From positions 434,001 through 498,000 of the forward strand of contig LSAX01000010.1 in assembly GCA_001557505.1 (NCBI GenBank): a stretch of 64,000 nt of DNA, read 5' to 3'. The position numbers and the translations under genes were made by a program. The DNA comes from Reticulascus tulasneorum (Eukaryota; Ascomycota; Sordariomycetes; Glomerellales; Reticulascaceae). A model generated the notes under the pieces. It saw only the letters and a program-made list of their open reading frames with translations, was not told the DNA's origin and did no database searches. Of this stretch, positions 22,753 to 33,198 are shown in pieces. Numbering within the stretch: position 1 is the first letter of the stretch; each line of letters opens with the position of its first letter.

Positions 22753-23675
22753 TCACAATCTCTCCACCTCAAACATCACCAGCCTTGTAGGGGGATCATC
22801 CCAATGCTCCTCGGTATCGGCTTCGCGGCCAAGTATTCCTGCAAGATGCGCCCGAACCTCCCATTGACTTCCTGTCATTTCGCCGATATCTTTCCACAGT
22901 CGCTCAAAGCTTTCGACATTGTGCTTGTACATATCTCTACCTTCGGGCCCTCTCCATGCGCGGGCTTCCAGCCTACCCACCAGCCGTCCGAGGATCAAGA
23001 CTCCTTTCTCAGGCTTGAGAAGCTCCACAAGCCGCTTGCAAGCCGCGACTTGTCCGTCCCAGTCCCATACGTGCAACACCATGCTAATGTGGATTATGTC
23101 GACGGTTCCGACGAGCGCGTTCACTTCATTATTGTCGCTATCCAACAGGTCGGCATTGATGAAGCGAGCAGGCGGCTTGTCTTTGTCGCCGAAAAACTTG
23201 AATGATGCGTCTAAGAAGCCTCCCTCTTTCTCGAGAACCCACAGATTATCAGTAGGCACGCCTTCGCTGACGAGTTTCCGAAGGTCCTGGCCGAAGCAAG
23301 ACCCGATGTCGAGGTATCGGGCACCATTTCGAACCTCTTCGATAACTCTATGGTACGACGGATGCTGGTGGATTCTGACCTCTAGGAACCGGAACTCGCC
23401 AATGCATGGCCACGGATACACCTGCCATAGTTCTTCTCGCTAGAAGCTTATTAGCATTGCAACTCGTGTCAATAAAGAGTAAGAGAGCAAATGGGATGTG
23501 GACATACTGCCTCAAGAATCCGATTGAGAACATCTGCAGAATTGATGCCGCCGTATCCTTCTAACAGTTGTTGAACTTCTGGCTTAACACTTGTTAACGG
23601 CGAGTCCCAGCATGGGCTGTTCTTGTCCCGAGAACCGATTGTATGCCGCGTAGTTGCCGTAGTCTCCATGGTCAA
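22753..23675 (-). CDS. class I SAM-dependent methyltransferase
   Basis: Two exons (23675-23508 and 23439-22753) give 284 residues. The junction yields REELWQVYPWPCIGEFRFLE, typical of fungal methyltransferases found near polyketide/meroterpenoid genes. Motif I reads ARYLDIGSCFGQDLRKL, with the SAM-binding D-x-G followed by a Phe-Gly turn. Later come NADLLDS and VDIIHISMVLHVWDWDGQ. The last third holds the usual RLVGR...RDMYKHN region. It could act on a small-molecule hydroxyl or carboxyl, but the substrate cannot be inferred. No polyketide or terpene synthase lies nearby, so it is an orphan in this window. A second in-frame ATG at 23669 is an alternative start. Confidence 0.85.
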
Positions 23676-24369
23676 GCTTCGAGCCGGGTGGGCTTGGTCG
23701 TCTCGATATCTGTGGTGATGAGTGTTCAGCGCAGATGATATGTGAGGGAATCATCCTTTCTTTTTTAGTTCCAAGACGACAGATGACCTATAATGTATAG
23801 CCTAAGACCTACCTGGGTTCAGGCTATTTTCAAGGATATCCGTTTTGGGAAGTCTGGGACGGTTAAGGAACGGCCTTCCCGCGTCGGCTCCAAACTAAAG
23901 AGATCCGGGAAGCAATATACCGGGAATTATTGTATGAGGTGACACTTAAAAACGGGTAAGTACTTGTAGTTATCATGGGATACCAATTTCGGAGCATCTC
24001 CAACACTCGGAACAACAGCATGGCATGTATGCTTGGAATCACAAATCACAAATTCTCATTCGGACTAGCATTGGTATCAAACACAACGATTCCTGGAAAT
24101 CATGCCTTCTGAGCTTGATATGACATATGGATGCCCACATGCGCAAGGTATGGGCAATGTTTCGCTGGGAATGGATGATTTTCACCCGGAATAATTGCCA
24201 GAAAATGACACAACGTTGTTTGCCTACAAATACAACAAAATAGTTACCCGAAGCTCATGTTCTTATTTAAGTAACCCTAGCTGTCTTTGATGTTGAATTG
24301 ATATCAATGATCTATCTACAAATCCAGTCGGCCTTTAATTAGCGTTACGGAGACGCAATTACTGTTCCC
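23676..24369. other. intergenic, no gene seen
   Basis: AT-rich spacer between two minus-strand genes. No tRNA, repeat or coding signal was recognised. Confidence 0.45.
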
Positions 24370-25245
24370 TTATTTGCAGCGCGAATTCTCCTCCCACGCC
24401 TCCGTCCCACACCCGATGAACATACGGTCAAACCACGCACTTGACTTGGGTTGATACCTCGTGTTACATCGCCATCCCACGTTTTCCACCGTGCCCTGAC
24501 AGAACGAGGCGCAGCAGTCCGTCCTGTTCTGCAACCAGACGTAACTAGAGCAATTGTATGGCAGATCAATGAATCCCGAACTGTTGTAGATCTTCGTCGC
24601 GGCGCCGAGGAAGTTGTCTTTCTCAAAGGCCTGAAAGTTGAACCCTTCAATCCCGGTTTGGTTGTTAAGAAAGGTCGGCTGTGGAGATGGGGTGGACGTG
24701 GTCGTCGAGGTGACTGAAGTCGTTGATGAAGGTGGCGTTTGACTAATTCGCAATTGTCAAGGGGCGGTTCAGCGTGGTTATGGTGTGCAACTCAATGACT
24801 CTTACCTGATTGTGGTCTCTGAGCTTGAAGTTGGCTTCAGGTCCGCCGACGCTTCCTGAGACCTCCGAGCAGTTATGGAGCCGCCGACACTACCACCTAT
24901 CGCAGCTGCGATAATAATGGTCAAACCAACTACAAAAACAATCCAGAATGTCTTCTTTTTGGCACCGCAGGCATAAGTCTGCCTGCTTATCTCTTCATCT
25001 TCATGTTTTTGACTCTCGTCGTTCTGTTCAGGCGACATCCTAGGATATTCAGATCCACTGCCTGCTTGCTCCGGCTCCACGGGCGTATATTTCGGCGCAT
25101 CATCAGGCTTGTAGTAGATCTTCTGCCTATTCTCTTCTAAATCTCGCCTGTTGTAGCTTTCTTCGTGTGATAGTACCTGAGGTGCAGAATCAGGCACGAC
25201 TTCTGGAAGGTTTTCGTCTAGTGGCAAGCCCATATTTGATAGCAT
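24370..25245 (-). CDS. single-pass membrane protein with Cys-rich outer domain
   Basis: Two exons (25245-24806, 24742-24370) give 270 residues. The acidic, Pro-rich N-terminus contains LPEVVP and KIYYKPDDAPKY, a pattern shared by a large group of fungal surface proteins. One transmembrane helix (FWIVFVVGLTIIIAAAIGG) is preceded by the basic stop-transfer AKKK. A Ser/Thr-rich stalk follows, then a Cys-rich domain with NRTDCCASFC and RMFIGCGTEAW. Topology is probably N-in/C-out. The role is unknown; sensors and adhesin-like proteins share this plan. The frame runs upstream to 25278 but the first real ATG is at 25245. Confidence 0.7.
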
Positions 25246-26577
25246 TTGGTTGTGTAGGATCTCTTTAACACATACCAAAGATCGAGCTAGTCGATGTGGC
25301 TTGCAGTAGGCTGGATCGTAGAAATAGGCCTATCCTTATTATCTAATCCAAGTTCGGACGCACGATAAAGGGCAACATGGAGCAGGTTGGTTCGGTTGTT
25401 TTAGGGGAGTCGCCGTTCTGTGGCTATTCTTGGAACGGGTCAGATCGTATTCGACACGATATTTGCCGTTGCACGGCGGTACACCCTTCATGAAACACTG
25501 CCCAACCCTGATGACATGTACAGCTGACACTTTGTGATCGTTTTGGGACTCCTGCTACCCTGTGGTTCGAGAACAGTAAGATATGCTGCAACTTTCAATC
25601 TAGATCTTAATTACAGTCGTCCATATCCATATTCCAAGGTAACCCAGACTCTTGCGGTTATATTTGATTTCTCACAGGGTGCTATGATTCTGCAATTCAG
25701 ATCTGAGAAAATGTATTGTACGACATCTCCTGTGAAATAGGGGTTGTTCGACCGACTCGAAATAAGCCTTGTCGATCCAGACTTGTAGCAGACAAACCAT
25801 GTACATAATCGGGAATAATGCCATGAGATATGTGACACGACTATCGGTAAATCCACCCTTTTCCTCTTTAGTTCTCGTATCTTCGCATCGCACTGAACCA
25901 CGCTTCCAAGAGCCGCGGCAGCCTATGGGGTGATATAGATACATAGCATTGGTCCGACGTATATAGCCGTATCAGAGATGGCCTAGCAGCAGATCTTTAA
26001 CAGGTCCAATTCTAATTATTCCGGATTTCTGCGTGCTGATGTGACTGAGATGTTGACAAGCGCTGTTCGAACCGGGAATCTCTGGCCTGATTTCGGTACG
26101 ATATTCAGGTAAGGTATGTAGCCCATCTAGTACCAAAAACGTGAAAAGAAATGTCAAAAACGTCTAGTCTTGGTATTTTAGACCGAACAGCTCGTGCTCG
26201 ATCGCGCATACTGACAACCAGGCAAGAAGATTAACGTTTCTGTCCCGTACGCCGTGAATTGCAACTCTGACCTTGACACTGGCAAAGATTGAGATAACAG
26301 GATCGCAACAATGATGTAGCCACTAATAAGTGCCACTTGTGGATCAAGAATCAATAACTATCAAATTCTGAACATCTTATCTCAGAACGACCTATGTAGA
26401 CCGCAAACACTCCATGTCTCTCTGCGAGCCGCATGACATGAAAGTATTCACTCACGCCCTTGTCCAGTGCGCTGCTGATAAAACACAGGCCAGCTGATAT
26501 GAGTATACTTCATAACCATTCACTCTGCAAGTATTTCGAGGGAGACGATTATATTAGATGTGTGCCTATCATAAATG
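25246..26577. other. intergenic, no gene seen
   Basis: About 1.3 kb. A minus-strand frame at 25672-25944 has a hydrophobic patch (VTYLMALFPIMYMVCLLQVW), but no start context or splicing supports a gene. Confidence 0.45.
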
Positions 26578-28301
26578 CTAAACTTTTCTGCACCCTCCGA
26601 CTCCCTTGAAGTGTGAGGCTACTAGATCTTGTGCCGATCTGATAGTAAACTCCATGAGTTCAAAGCTATTGAGTCCCGAGGTGAAGTACGTATGCTCATT
26701 TCCTTGGATGGCCTGAAACATCTCATACCATCCATCTGCCAATGCTTCTGTCCCTATGTGAGGGAAGTAATCAATTGCCCCACTCCATCCAAGGACATCA
26801 TCTTTCGACACTGGTAGGCTCTCCTGTTCAGGCTTGTGAACGTCCTTATTGAGCAAGCTTAACACTTTTGTCAATAGCTTTCTGGCTCTCCCTTCGCTTC
26901 CAGTGGCTCCGAACTTGTCGACCGACCAGACACTCACGATATGAGACCCAGCATGTAGTGGCACCAAGTAAACGGGCTGTCCGTATCCTTCGAATGGTGT
27001 CACCGGGTTGGGTAGTTCTTGCGCCAGGGTTAGGCCTTCAGCGAATGCCGGCATTCTCACAGCCGAGCTGAAATAGTTATTTACACCGACCTGAAGGAAG
27101 AGCACCCTTTCCTCAGGAGTCAGATGTATCCGGGTATCATCTAGAGCTTGAATTGTTGGTGGGAAGGCAAGCACTATATCCGAGCATTTCTGCACGCGAG
27201 CGTTCTTTTCTGAAGCACGACGGTACCGAATTGTTGGGCTTTTCCCTCGGTCTGAACTTGTTAGTACATTCTCTAGCGTGAGTAGGACATGTTGTTTCAT
27301 ACTGATTTGCTCAATCTTACTGCCAAGGTAGATTGGTCCCTTGATGCTCTCAGAAACGCGAATCAATACTTCATGGAAATCTGGAAACAAAGTTAGCTGA
27401 CATGTTCGACAGATCATATTAAAAACTTACCAGTCTTATAGGGCTGGACAATTCCCAGAAAGCTTCCAAGTATATCTGGCGCAAAGAACTGGAGGATGTA
27501 GAGCTGCAAGTCTGTGAGAATCACTATCCATCCAAGAAATATAATTCGGCAGCTTACCATAGGAACCTCAGTATAGTCACCATACCCATAAGTCCCCATA
27601 GCAGTGTTGATTACTGCAGCTAGATAGGGGTATCCGTTTCCGAGAAGCCATTGCTGACCCGGAACGGTAAACTCCAGTGGCACGCCGTTCTAATTGTCTG
27701 TGTTAAATGAAGATGCTGAGAGGGGAGACCAGGCGAACACACTTTATAGCTTGAAATGCTAAATGGAGCATAGACAGTCTGCCAGAATTGCGAATACGAA
27801 GCCAATTCGGTACGTATAGCTTGTACTTTCTCTGGAGTCAGGGCTGGTGTGGCAACCACAGCTCCCGTTTTCGAGTTAAACTCCCAGCTCTCGCCATTAT
27901 GGAATTCGGTGTAGTTTACTCCCGTCCGTTCCACCAGTTTGAAAGTTTCGGAGTATGACGAAGTGTTTGTAAAGAGGACAGCACCGAGAGGGAAGTAATC
28001 GCCGCTAGATCCCAAATATCGAGTCAGTATTGTAGATGCCAACATAAAATCCGATAATAGGCAGCCGACCATCTAGACGCGTTGGATCCATAGCAGTAGC
28101 TTACTTTTCATAAACGGACTGGCACTTGCCACCAATCTGAGACCGCTTCTCGAACAGAACCGTCTTCAGGCCTTTGTCCTCTAGTGCCTTCGCGGTTGTG
28201 AGTCCGGACACTCCAGCTCCAACAACGCAAACCGGGTCGCGACTCGAAGGAGCGCCGAGAACGATTGGTGCAAGTACGGCAATAACGGCAAGGGACTTCA
28301 T
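26578..28301 (-). CDS. secreted FAD-dependent oxidase (amine-oxidase / beta-cyclopiazonate dehydrogenase-like)
   Basis: Five exons (28301-28105, 28004-27743, 27689-27558, 27503-27431, 27380-26578) give 488 residues, with all joins in frame. A signal peptide (MKSLAVIAVLAPIVLGAPSS) precedes the FAD-binding Rossmann motif VCVVGAGVSGLTTAKALE, and later EKRSQIGGKC. The first junction gives SVYENGDYFPLGAVLF, and the second exon holds YTEFHNGESWEF. The C-terminal FAD region includes GWSGAIDYFPHIGTEALADG. The family contains flavin amine oxidases and the cyclopiazonic-acid enzyme CpaO, which forms a C-C bond oxidatively. A secreted flavin oxidase acting on a small amine or indole is plausible. No partner synthase is present here. 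Confidence 0.82.
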
Positions 28302-29575
28302 GATTGCGCTTGGGAAACTTGGGCTGTACGGAGCAGAAAGCTCCAGAGGTAAATTTCCCAGGCGTGGGAAGGCTGCGAATATTTGTACAACGACCAAAGA
28401 AACAGCAAGCCATATCTCGGCCAGACCCCCGGTGGTCCCGAGCTGCAGCCAAGGGAGCTCCTCCTGCTGGATCAGGGCACCCCTCTAGTCAACTCCGCCC
28501 ATAATTAGCTGAAAGCTGGGGGCGGGGGTTAAGTCAAACCTCGGGTACCGTCATAATTTTAAAGACTTTGCATATTAGGTATCGAATACTGGCAGTATAT
28601 AATGCGTATTGACAAGGCTAATAATCTGTAAGCATGATTTAAATCAGTTAAGATTGCACTAGCATCGCCGTTGTGCAATTTAGCTGAGTAACCTATGGGG
28701 CTTCCACTTAGCGCCCACGGTCAATGATGAATTGGGGCTGATTCTCGGGGGGATTCCTATTCCGAACACTTACATGAGCTACGTACCACGTTGCTATAGG
28801 CCATCCATAATATAACGTCAGCCTTAAAATCACACAGTGATTGATGAATCAGAACTTAAAATAGCGCCGAGCCATGCACGCGGGTGTCTGACCCGCATTC
28901 GCACCACTCATGTCTGCCACGAAGGACGTGTGCCCTGCTCTCTCACAACCGTGACAGCCAGACAGACCGCGAACTAGACGTTCTCCCTGAGGTAGGCTGC
29001 CGTGAGCTTTGACCAACAGTGGCCCCGCGCCCGCTTCACCCTGCCCCGTCCGCTCACTAATTATCCGACCCCATGCCACCACGGCTTGCGCTCGAAAGAT
29101 CGTTCGACCGCCAGGCAAATGACACACGACTGCTGACATCACGGAATATGCTTGATATGAAAGACCATGCGCTACTTCTAATATGGAACGAACCAAGTGC
29201 GTAGCTCGTACCGTGGCTTTGGCAAGCATGGCTGGTTGTAGAGGCATTCTGCAGTGAATCTAATTCTGCTGCCAGTCATCTCCCAGTGACAGACTTAGAT
29301 ATAAAGTGAGGCAGTTTGGAGTAGGAAGAATGACCAGCAAAGAGACCAGCCCAGGTCATAATCCACAGGCCAAACGCCAGTCGAACGTGGCGTATCCCAT
29401 AAAATGTAGCGGAGCGCTCCTGTTTGCCCGTTTTGCTGACTGCTTTAGGGGCATCTCGAAGCGACATTGCTAGTCATTGTAAATCATGAACGATTTCGGT
29501 AGCGACATGGGGAACCAAGGGCGCGAAACCCGGAGAGCTATAGATACGTAAATAAGGGCCCACTTTGAAGTTAAC
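28302..29575. other. intergenic, no gene seen
   Basis: About 1.3 kb upstream of the oxidase. A 132-codon minus-strand frame at 28849-29247 has no recognisable features and is not called. Confidence 0.45.
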
Positions 29576-29592
29576 GGCAAGATGGCCGAGCG

Positions 29593-29644
29593 GTAAGGTT
29601 CAATTGTTCCAAACCATCCGAACAGCATTTTAATTTTTCCACAG
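29593..29644 (+). other. GT-AG insertion in the tRNA-Leu D-loop
   Basis: It begins GTAAGG and ends TTTTTCCACAG, the consensus of a spliceosomal intron. Removing it joins GAGCG to GTCCAAGGCGCC, exactly the D-loop expected of a fungal tRNA-Leu. The branch site is weak. It is 52 nt, like the protein-gene introns in this window. Confidence 0.6.
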
Positions 29645-29665
29645 GTCCAAGGCGCCAGTCTCAAG

Positions 29666-29691
29666 CGATAAGCTTCAACTATGCAATAGTT
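29666..29691 (+). other. canonical anticodon-loop intron of tRNA-Leu
   Basis: It starts one base 3' of the anticodon, the standard site in eukaryotic nuclear tRNA introns. Its 3' edge is uncertain by one or two bases. Confidence 0.6.
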
Positions 29692-29738
29692 ATCTGGTCT
29701 CGAAAGGGGCGCGAGTTCGAATCTCGCTCTTGTCAATC

Positions 29739-29744
29739 TTTTTT
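29739..29744 (+). terminator. Pol III terminator of tRNA-Leu
   Basis: A run of six T on the coding strand, four bases after the tRNA end. Confidence 0.7.
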
Positions 29745-30723
29745 GCACTTTTCGACAGATTCTGGTTTTACTTTTTATAGTTCCATGCGTCGATAGCCTC
29801 AAGATATTGATTACCTGCCAGTCATGATGAAATGGTTCGTGCTCTTTGATCTTGGTGAAGCATATCTTCATGACGGTGAGTTAGTGGGGCATGAGCCATT
29901 GGCTCAGGGTAGCTCAGCGCAGGGGCGCAGCTACCGAACTCGGTAAGGTAGTCTGAAGGGACAGATACAGCGCCCCCAAACATATCCCAGGCCAAGATGA
30001 CCTTCCTTCATCCTTCTAAAGTTACCTACTTATGCAAATCTGTGCCAATTGCTGGTAGCCATTCCGTATTGTAAGTAGTAACCACAAGCGGCTTCAGCCA
30101 CACCGTAATCCACTTCCTATTCTACAGTGCTGAACCCCTGTTGTTATGAGGCTGAGCCGTCCGACACGAGGTCAACCTTAGGATCAGAGATCCCTGCAGG
30201 AGCACTAACAGCGGGTTCTCGGCACAGGCTTACTGCACCCCTTGGGATATAACTTTTGACGGGCCGCCTAATTGGAGAGCACGGAACCGCTTCAGGTAGG
30301 TGGTGGTCCTGAAGCTTTTGCCAACCCTATTCTCGATGAACAGTGGGCTAACGGCTGGAATCGGTAGGCAATGATGTCGACGAATTAGATCGCTACTGAG
30401 CAATTGTCTAGTGCTACCCTATGCATGCTAGTGACGAGGAAAGGTTGCCGAAATGCCACCATCAAGCAGTGGACAGGTCCCACTGGTGATTGATGTACGC
30501 CGCACTCGCCTTATTGATAAGTCCTAGTCAGGATGTTGTCAAAGACAAGGAGGGTCTGGGAATTCATCACCAATGGGTATGATGTTCTTTCTTCAAGCAT
30601 CCACAGTGTACAAAAAAGTTAGATTCTGCCAAGAATCCCTCATGGGGATTAATTAGATCGCGCGTTTCGTATGGAGAATCCCAAGGAGACCAAAAGTCCA
30701 ACATGAAAATTGCGGAAAAAGGC
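29745..30723. other. intergenic, no gene seen
   Basis: Spacer between the two tRNA genes. No coding or mobile-element signal was recognised. Confidence 0.45.
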
Positions 30724-30729
30724 AAAAAA
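30724..30729 (-). terminator. Pol III terminator of tRNA-Val
   Basis: A6 on the plus strand, that is T6 on the minus strand, six bases after the tRNA end. Confidence 0.65.
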
Positions 30730-30734
30730 GAAAG

Positions 30735-30808
30735 TGATCAGACGGGGGTTCGATCCCCGGACCTACGCCGTGTTAAGGCGTCGTCATAACCAACTAGACC
30801 ATCCGACC
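30735..30808 (-). tRNA. tRNA-Val(AAC)
   Basis: On the minus strand, acceptor GGTCGGA pairs with TCTGATC through wobbles. D-arm region GGTCTAGTTGGTTATGAC. Anticodon stem ACGCC/GGCGT encloses loop TTAACAC with anticodon AAC. T-stem CGGGG/CCCCG encloses loop ATCGAAC. There is no intron. The T-loop has A instead of T at position 54, unusual for an elongator tRNA. Confidence 0.85.
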
Positions 30809-31690
30809 AATTCGATGGAAGCAGTACAATAATTACTATCTATATGGCTTTCTGCTTCGTTGCCAAGGTACACTTGGTCTCAGTCGTATAATTCCGCGGG
30901 ACTGCACGGCATTTAGACCTCCTTACATCCCCAAGTTGATTGCCATTGAGAAATGTCACGGGCTACCCCAGCGTTTTGATGCTCCCCTTCAGGCAACGCC
31001 ACGGTCCGACGTCCTGCTTGCACCAATTACTTGTTGATGGATCTTTCAAATCCCCGTTCTGCGCTAAGTGGATGCTGGCCGGTCGAGAGCGGAAGCATGG
31101 AGCGCTTGGGATTCGGAGCCACCAGGCTAGTCGAAAATGTGCCTAATTAGGGTCTAACCTGAAGCTATTCAGGACATTATGACGCATACTCTAGGCAGAA
31201 CCGCAGAGGGGCACATTTCTCGCCACAAGATCGGTTTTCTCTCTTGTGATCGACCAATAATGGCATTCCGATTCCACAGCTCCTCTGTGGGTCGTTCATG
31301 CATTCCTTTTCTGCTCAAACGGGAAGCAGCCTGGAGCCCGTGAATCGCCAGGCAAACTACACACCGTTCCCCATACGTTTACTGCAATAAAATACAGAGG
31401 CTCAAAATCGTTCTGCAGTGGGGAAACATTTTCAGAAATCTGACCTTTTTTTGGGTTTGTTCTCTATCTTTTACATTGTATCGCATTGTGCGATTTTTGT
31501 GTTTATAGAAACACGGGTATCTATCGTAAACAAGCCATCCGAATGCTCCCGTCGCATCATGATCCAAAAACAAGCATTGCCAATGCACGCTCATATAGTC
31601 GTACAAGCCGTGGGCCCTCCAGTTTGATCATCAAGAGTAAGGATCGTAGCAGTAATAGCAGCTGTAGCAGGGGACCGGAACGTCGTATTT
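30809..31690. other. intergenic, no gene seen
   Basis: Upstream flank of tRNA-Val and 3' flank of the Cys/His-repeat gene. No supportable gene. Confidence 0.45.
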
Positions 31691-33198
31691 CTAGAATCGA
31701 GGACGAGTGCGCCGGCGAATCTCCTCCGCCCTGCGCCTGATGAATTCTTGTTCCGCAAGCTCGTCCTCGCGCTGCTGCTGCCAATGGCGCTCGGCGGCAC
31801 GTCGTTCTGCATCCAACCTGAGCAGATCAGCCTCTTTCTGTCGTTCGGCATCGGCGCGTCTTGCAGCTTCGCGGCGTCTTTCTTCGTCGGCGGCTCTCTC
31901 CTCCTCCCGCAGTCGCGCGGCTCGGGCGAGTCTCTCTTCCTCTCGCTGCCGCTCAGCTCGGGCAAGTCTCTCATTCTCGCGTCTGATGGCCTCGAACTCA
32001 GCCTCCTTGGCTGAGACAGCGCTCATCACGTCTTCCAGCTGGGCTTCGGCCTCGCTCTCGGCTATCTGCTTGCCAATATCTCGGCAATGAGCCTTTAAAT
32101 GCTCACGACAGAGGTTCGGATAATCGCGATCGCCGTCGCGCTTGTGAGGGCAGCGAGGTTTGCTGCAGGCGTGCTTGTCGTCGCAGTAGCCTTTGGGAAC
32201 TTTGGCTGGAATGGAGCAGTTGTCCGCCTTGCACTCGTGATCCTGGCAGTACGGCCCATGCCGGGTCTGTTTCTGAGCGCAACCGTCTTTGACGCATGCG
32301 TGGCTTCTGCAGTAGCCATTAAGTCTTGCGGCGATGCTCAGGCAACTGGATTCGTGACACTTGTGCCCGTTGCAGAAGTGGGCCGCAGGGTTGTCGGTGT
32401 CTACAACCACTGCTGGGCAATCGTGGACCCGACAAGTGTGTGCGTCGCAGAATTGGTTATGCTTCCGTTCGTTCTTGCAGCCATTGATGCGGCATGCATG
32501 AGACTGGCAGAACACATACCCACCACCGATGATGTTTCCGCAGCCACGGGTGGCACATTGATCGTCTAGACAGGATGTTAATAATGGAACTGACGAGCTC
32601 TCTCAAGGGTTTTCCACTTACGTTGGTCACAGAAGTCAGCCAGTACATCCCCGACGCGGACCTTGAAGCGTTGGCAACCCCGCGCCGCACATGGTTGATG
32701 AGAGAAGCAACGTCGACCGGCAAAGGAGACATTGCCACACCTCTCAACCTGACAGCTGTGGCCCAGGCAGAGAGGCTTGTTTGCGGATCGAGGGTTCGGG
32801 CATTGCGGTAGAGTGCACCGCAGGTGGCCACCACAGTGTTGGTCAGGATAAGCCTTGGGTTTCTGGCAGCCGACGGTGCTGCATTCATCTAGCATGGCAT
32901 TAGACAAGCATGTGGTGGCTGGGAACAGAGGAGACTTACGGTGTTCACAGTAGCGGCCATCGGCGTCCCTTGGGAATTGGCAGAAATAGTCTCCAACTTC
33001 AGCTTTGCAGGTGTCTGATGTGCAATGGTTAGGCCGAAGTGAGATGTTGGGAGGATGAGGACGAGGCTTACGATCTGCGCAATACAGCGAGTATCTACGC
33101 TGCCCACCAGCCTGCTTGTAGCCATGTTTCTCGCCGCAGCCTGGCTTCCTGCAACGTCTCTCCGACGAAGAATCGTCAGAGTAATAGCTTCTTGCCAT
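31691..33198 (-). CDS. Cys/His-repeat protein with coiled-coil tail
   Basis: Four exons (33198-33072, 33014-32940, 32888-32622, 32565-31691) give 447 residues. The first two thirds contain about thirteen tandem modules of the type C-x4-C-(n)-C-x2-H-x-C, for example FCDAHTCRVHDC and FCNGHKCHESSC. The spacing fits zinc-binding knuckles. The last third is a long charged helix (LARAERQREEERLARAARLR) rich in Arg/Glu, predicted to form a coiled coil, ending RRTRPRF. No signal peptide or membrane segment is present. Every intron splits a His codon of the C-x2-H motif after its first base, and introns 1 and 2 lack stops when read through. I know related Cys-rich proteins only as uncharacterised fungal families. 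Scaffold or nucleic-acid binding is conceivable but unproven. Confidence 0.8.

Larger units (their letters stand above)
29576..29735 (+). tRNA. tRNA-Leu(CAA) with two insertions
   Basis: Acceptor strands GGCAAGA (29576-29582) and TCTTGTC (29728-29734) pair with one G-T wobble, and the discriminator is A29735. Box A TGGCCGAGCGG is at 29583-29593. The T-arm GCGAG/TTCGAAT/CTCGC at 29711-29727 is perfect. Anticodon CAA is at 29662-29664 in CTCAAG. A long variable region follows CTGG. Between the D-loop and the D-stem 3' strand lies a 52-nt insert (29593-29644). After the anticodon lies the usual intron (about 29666-29691). Without both, the molecule is 82 nt, normal for tRNA-Leu. A T6 terminator is at 29739-29744. 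Confidence 0.85.

Noticed and set aside
15000..28500. Secondary-metabolite gene cluster
   Set aside because: Tailoring-type genes are present, but no backbone synthase or cluster-specific regulator lies among them, so calling a cluster is not supported.
29470..29871. 133-codon minus-strand frame over the tRNA-Leu gene
   Set aside because: It runs antisense through a well-supported tRNA and has no family features.
30230..30292. Short frame reading like the start of an MFS domain (WDITFDGPPNW)
   Set aside because: Only about 20 codons with a stop right after. No supporting downstream sequence.
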